From Gammaproteobacteria bacterium (GTDB lineage Bacteria; Pseudomonadota; Gammaproteobacteria; CAMYNG01): a DNA stretch of 36,927 nt. Every line of letters begins with the position of its first letter. Positions within the stretch are counted from its first letter, which is position 1. A model generated the notes under the pieces. It was not told where the DNA came from. It searched no databases and saw nothing but the letters and a program-made list of their open reading frames with translations. This document shows positions 33,578 to 36,927 of the stretch, one piece after another. A program made the translations under genes and the position numbers. Where the stretch lies: positions 1 through 36,927 of the forward strand of contig DRKU01000123.1 of the NCBI GenBank assembly GCA_011051615.1, written 5' to 3'.

Positions 33578-34351
33578 ATGAACGTCGATGTGCCGGAAAA
33601 GATTGCCACACACAGGTCAGGGGACATCCCCTTGCGGCATATCGCCATTATCATGGACGGAAACGGGCGCTGGGCACAGAAGCGGCTCATGCCACGTACC
33701 GTTGGTCACCGTGCCGGTGTCAAGTCGGTGCGCCGCGTCATTGAGGCCTGTGGCCAGCGCGGTATCGAAGTACTCACCCTGTTTGCCTTCTCCAGCGAAA
33801 ACTGGCGTCGTCCACGCAAGGAAGTGGGCACCCTCATGGACCTGTTTTTTACCGCCCTTGAAGACGAAGCCCGTAACCTGCACGAGAGTAACGTCCAGTT
33901 ACGGGTCATCGGCGATCGCAATGCCTTCGGCGAGCGTCTGCGTAACAAGATCGCCGATGTCGAAGCGCTGACCGCCAACAACAGCGGACTCAAGCTGGTC
34001 ATTGCGGCCAACTACGGGGGACGCTGGGATATTGCCTGCGCGGCACGGCGCCTCGCCGAACGTGTTCGCGCCGGAGAACTGGACCCCGAACAGATCGGGG
34101 TGGCGGAAATGGGTGCCGAGATGTGCCTCGCCGATCTGCCCGAGCCCGATCTCTTCATCCGTACCGGTGGCGAGCAGCGCATCAGTAACTTCCTGCTCTG
34201 GCAACTGACCTATACCGAGTTGTATTTCACCCCGGTACTGTGGCCGGATTTCAATGAACAGCATCTCGACGAGGCCATTGGCGCCTTTACCCGGCGGCAG
34301 CGACGCTTTGGGCACACCGGCGAGCAGGTTGAAAAACTCAACAATGCTTAA
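33578..34351 (+). CDS. uppS: (2E,6E)-farnesyl-diphosphate-specific ditrans,polycis-undecaprenyl-diphosphate synthase
   Basis: This 257-residue cytosolic cis-prenyltransferase condenses eight IPP units with FPP to make the undecaprenyl carrier for cell-wall synthesis. The catalytic block HIAIIMDGNGRWAQKR is followed by HRAGVKSVRRVIEACGQRGI, LTLFAFSSENWRRP, VIAANYGGRWDI and LPEPDLFIRTGGEQRISNFL. A GGAAG sequence precedes ATG 33578. Its last eight bases overlap the start of cdsA, so the two are coupled. Confidence 0.97.
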   Translation: MNVDVPEKIATHRSGDIPLRHIAIIMDGNGRWAQKRLMPRTVGHRAGVKSVRRVIEACGQRGIEVLTLFAFSSENWRRPRKEVGTLMDLFFTALEDEARNLHESNVQLRVIGDRNAFGERLRNKIADVEALTANNSGLKLVIAANYGGRWDIACAARRLAERVRAGELDPEQIGVAEMGAEMCLADLPEPDLFIRTGGEQRISNFLLWQLTYTELYFTPVLWPDFNEQHLDEAIGAFTRRQRRFGHTGEQVEKLNNA

Positions 34352-35180
34352 GCAACGGGTCCTCACCGCGCTCCTGCTCATCCCGCTCGTCATCGGGCTT
34401 ATCTTCTACACCAGCGACCGCGCCTTTCTCATCACCCTGGCGGTGGTGTTTACCCTCGGTGGCTGGGAGTGGGCGGGGATCTCCGGTCTGGTCGCGCGTC
34501 CTGCCCGCCTGGTCTATTCCTTATTGATCCTCGCCGTACTGGCGGCACTTGCCTGGGCGCTGGTGCAGAATGCCTACCAGGTGATGCCGGGTTACCTGCT
34601 TGGCGTGCTGACCTTCTGGTTGCTGGCCACCCTGTGGATCCTCATGTTTCGTGGTGCGCAGGGTCCGATCACCCCTTGGCGACGCATTCGCTACCTGGTC
34701 AGCGGCCTGCTGGTGCTGTCCGGTCCTTTCCTGGCCCTGGCCGTGCTGCATGCACGCCCCGATGATGGCCCCTGGCATGTCCTGTTCGTCCTGATCCTCA
34801 TCTGGGTCGCGGACAGCGGTGCCTATTTCGCCGGGCGGGCGTGGGGGCGGCGCAAGCTTGCCCCGCAGGTCAGCCCCGGCAAGTCCTGGGAAGGTGTTCT
34901 GGGCGGGCTGGCGGGGGTCCTGGTCGCCGGTGTCATTGGCGGTTATCTGCTGGGTATCCAACCGGGAGCCCTGCCGTTGTTCGTAGGCATCAGCGTGGCG
35001 ACCGCCTGTTTCTCGATCCTTGGTGATCTGTTCGAGAGCCTGGTCAAGCGTGAGAGCGGCGTCAAGGACAGTGGCCATATCCTGCCTGGCCACGGTGGCA
35101 TCATGGATCGCATCGACAGCCTCACTTCCGCCGCGCCGGTCTACCTCTTCCTGCTGTGGATCACGGGGATCCCGCTGTGA
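34344..35180 (+). CDS. cdsA: Phosphatidate cytidylyltransferase
   Basis: The 278-residue integral membrane enzyme makes CDP-diacylglycerol from phosphatidate and CTP, the branch point of phospholipid synthesis. Several hydrophobic helices are followed by the family signature near the C-terminus ([12 protein letters not shown] and [14 protein letters not shown]). The ATG at 34344 ([15 protein letters not shown]) lies inside the end of uppS; a longer upstream start would run further into uppS and is not family-like. Confidence 0.95.
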   Translation: MLKQRVLTALLLIPLVIGLIFYTSDRAFLITLAVVFTLGGWEWAGISGLVARPARLVYSLLILAVLAALAWALVQNAYQVMPGYLLGVLTFWLLATLWILMFRGAQGPITPWRRIRYLVSGLLVLSGPFLALAVLHARPDDGPWHVLFVLILIWVADSGAYFAGRAWGRRKLAPQVSPGKSWEGVLGGLAGVLVAGVIGGYLLGIQPGALPLFVGISVATACFSILGDLFESLVKRESGVKDSGHILPGHGGIMDRIDSLTSAAPVYLFLLWITGIPL

Positions 35181-36367
35181 AGGGGATCTGTATCCTCGGC
35201 GCGACGGGCTCCATCGGTGTCAGCACGCTGGACGTGGTGGCGCGCCATACCGATCGTTACCGCGTGGTGGCGCTGACCGCCAATCGGCAGGTGGAGCGCC
35301 TCGCTGCACAATGCCAGCAATATCGGCCCGACTATGCGGTCATGGCTGATGCCGATGCCGCCGAGCGACTCGCCACCATCTTGCACGACACGGCTCCCGA
35401 GACCCGCGTACTGAGCGGCGTCGCGGGACTTTGCGAAGTGGTGGCGCTGGAGAACGTGGATGCAGTCATGGCCGCCATCGTCGGTGCCGCCGGACTGGCG
35501 CCGACCATTGCCGCGGCACGCGCCGGCAAGCGCATCCTGCTGGCCAACAAGGAAGCGCTGGTCATGTCCGGCAACCTGTTCATGGCCGAGGTGCGTGCCA
35601 CTGGTGCGGAATTGTTGCCCATCGACAGTGAGCACAATGCCATCTTCCAGTGTATGCCCACCGACTTTGCTCGCGGGCTGGCGGCGGTGGGTGTGACCCG
35701 GATCCTGCTGACCGCCTCGGGGGGACCTTTCCGGGACATGTCGCTGGAACGCATGCAAGGCGTGACACCCGACGAGGCCTGTGCCCATCCCAACTGGTCC
35801 ATGGGTCGCAAGATCTCGGTGGATTCGGCCACCATGATGAACAAGGGCCTGGAGGTCATCGAGGCAGCGTGGCTGTTCAATACCGATCATGAGCACATCG
35901 AAGTGGTGCTGCATCCCCAGAGTATCATCCATTCCCTGGTGCGCTACGTGGACGGTTCGGTCCTGGCGCAGATGGGCAACCCGGACATGCGCACTCCCAT
36001 CGCCCATGCCCTGGCCTGGCCCGAGCGTATCGACGCCGGTGTGGCGCCGCTGGACCTGATCGCCGTGTCACGGCTGGATTTCCAGAAGCCCGATCTGGCG
36101 CGTTTTCCCTGTTTGCGACTGGCATTCGAGGCGGCTAAAGTAGGTGGCTCGGCCTCTACGGTCCTCAATGCAGCCAACGAAGTGGCGGTTGAGTACTTTT
36201 TGAGCGGAAAAATCGCATTTACCAGTATTGCGCCGGTCATCGAACAGGTTTTGAGCAACATTCCCGCCACCGAGCTGGTGACGCTGGAAAAGGTAATGGA
36301 AACGGACATGATCGCACGAGAAGAAGCAAGGCAGGTGATCGAAATGCACCATCGGAAGGTGGTGTAG
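35177..36367 (+). CDS. dxr: 1-Deoxy-D-xylulose 5-phosphate reductoisomerase
   Basis: The product is 396 residues from GTG 35177, which overlaps the cdsA stop (GTGA). The NADPH-dependent enzyme converts DXP to MEP, the first committed step of the methylerythritol phosphate route that feeds UppS and quinone synthesis. Motifs are [18 protein letters not shown] (nucleotide binding), [57 protein letters not shown] and [11 protein letters not shown]. The length is normal. The cdsA-dxr-rseP order is standard in gammaproteobacteria. Confidence 0.97.
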   Translation: MKGICILGATGSIGVSTLDVVARHTDRYRVVALTANRQVERLAAQCQQYRPDYAVMADADAAERLATILHDTAPETRVLSGVAGLCEVVALENVDAVMAAIVGAAGLAPTIAAARAGKRILLANKEALVMSGNLFMAEVRATGAELLPIDSEHNAIFQCMPTDFARGLAAVGVTRILLTASGGPFRDMSLERMQGVTPDEACAHPNWSMGRKISVDSATMMNKGLEVIEAAWLFNTDHEHIEVVLHPQSIIHSLVRYVDGSVLAQMGNPDMRTPIAHALAWPERIDAGVAPLDLIAVSRLDFQKPDLARFPCLRLAFEAAKVGGSASTVLNAANEVAVEYFLSGKIAFTSIAPVIEQVLSNIPATELVTLEKVMETDMIAREEARQVIEMHHRKVV

Positions 36368-36927
36368 ATGATCTCCACGCCGGTCATGATCCTGTCGTTT
36401 CTGCTTGCCATCACCATCCTGGTGGCGGTGCATGAATTCGGGCATTTCTGGGTGGCACGCCGGGTCGGCGTGCGTGTACTGCGTTTTTCCATCGGCTTCG
36501 GTAAGCCTCTGTTGCGCTGGCGGCGCAAGGGTGACCCGACCGAGTACATCATTGCCGCCATTCCGCTCGGTGGCTACGTCAAGATGCTCGACGAGCGCGA
36601 AGGGGAGGTCAGCGAGGCGGATCTGCCCTTTGCCTTCAATCGTAAACCTCTGCTGGCGCGCGTTGCCGTCGTCTTTGCCGGGCCGCTGTTCAATTTTCTG
36701 TTTGCCATCTTCGCGTTCTGGCTGATGTTCATGGTTGGTGTCAGTGATGTGCGCCCGGTGATCGGCAAGATTTCGCCAGATTCCCCGGCCGCCGTCGCCG
36801 GTCTGCAGGAAGGCGAGGAGATCGTCGCCGTGAACGGCAAACCGACGCCCATCTGGCAGGTGGTCATGGACAGCCTTGCGCCGTCCTTGCTCGAACGCCA
36901 GATCACGGAGATCACGGTGCGGCGCGA
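36368..36927 (+). CDS. rseP: Site-2 protease RseP, N-terminal part (runs off the window)
   Basis: The frame is open from ATG 36368 (GGAAGG nine bases upstream) to the last base, giving 186 residues. The first membrane helix carries the zinc motif HEFGHFWVAR. The conserved GFGKPLLRW, YIIAAIPLGGYVKMLDERE and FAGPLFNFLFAIFAFWLMFM segments follow. A PDZ domain begins with IGKISPDSPAAVAGLQEGEE. RseP cleaves the anti-sigma factor RseA within the inner membrane, releasing sigma-E in envelope stress. The second catalytic Asp region and the C-terminus are outside the window. Confidence 0.95.
   Translation, partial: MISTPVMILSFLLAITILVAVHEFGHFWVARRVGVRVLRFSIGFGKPLLRWRRKGDPTEYIIAAIPLGGYVKMLDEREGEVSEADLPFAFNRKPLLARVAVVFAGPLFNFLFAIFAFWLMFMVGVSDVRPVIGKISPDSPAAVAGLQEGEEIVAVNGKPTPIWQVVMDSLAPSLLERQITEITVRR

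Overview
The window is a contiguous, high-GC stretch of a bacterial chromosome with about 36 protein genes on both strands. Gene content and order point to a free-living, respiring Gammaproteobacterium, possibly of the Chromatiales or sulfur-oxidiser type. The order-level guess is inference. The evidence is the rpsB-tsf-pyrH-frr-uppS-cdsA-dxr-rseP block, the map-glnD-dapC-dapD-arsC-dapE cluster, yoaA next to tsaB, PBP1B followed by a TPR lipoprotein, and a multiheme cytochrome. No IS element, CRISPR array, tRNA or rRNA was recognised.

Layout. 1-3825: the 3' part of an octaheme c-type cytochrome, a lone ATP synthase epsilon-like gene, an unusual HTH/coiled-coil/[2Fe-2S]/flavin-reductase fusion on the minus strand, and a membrane-anchored DUF302 protein. 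3822-9649 (minus): an apparent operon of a small unknown protein, a HEAT-repeat Ser/Thr kinase, two PilT-type ATPases and an FHA protein. 9952-12015 (plus): a divergent FHA-GAF-HD-GYP protein. 12048-17603: envelope genes (NlpC/P60 lipoprotein, SprA-related putative metalloprotease, LemA, PBP1B, LpoP-like lipoprotein) and an unrecognised protein. 17662-22182: YoaA helicase, TsaB, a second DUF302 protein and a membrane metallophosphoesterase. 22318-29920 (minus): the lysine/diaminopimelate genes dapE, arsC-like, dapD and dapC, then a VOC gene in opposite orientation, then glnD and map. 30173-36927 (plus): rpsB, tsf, pyrH, frr, uppS, cdsA, dxr and the start of rseP.

How the genes work together. 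The right half is a housekeeping core: translation (S2, EF-Ts, RRF, MetAP), nitrogen signalling (GlnD), mDAP/lysine synthesis, isoprenoid and undecaprenyl carrier synthesis, phospholipid precursors and envelope-stress proteolysis. The middle supplies peptidoglycan polymerisation with its probable activator.

The most interesting region is 3.8-12.0 kb. A soluble kinase fused to HEAT repeats, two proteins with phosphothreonine-binding FHA domains, two pilus-retraction-type ATPases and a c-di-GMP phosphodiesterase-type output are encoded around one divergent promoter region. This suggests a phospho-signalling and c-di-GMP module controlling type IV pilus retraction. That wiring is inferred from domains and gene order only.
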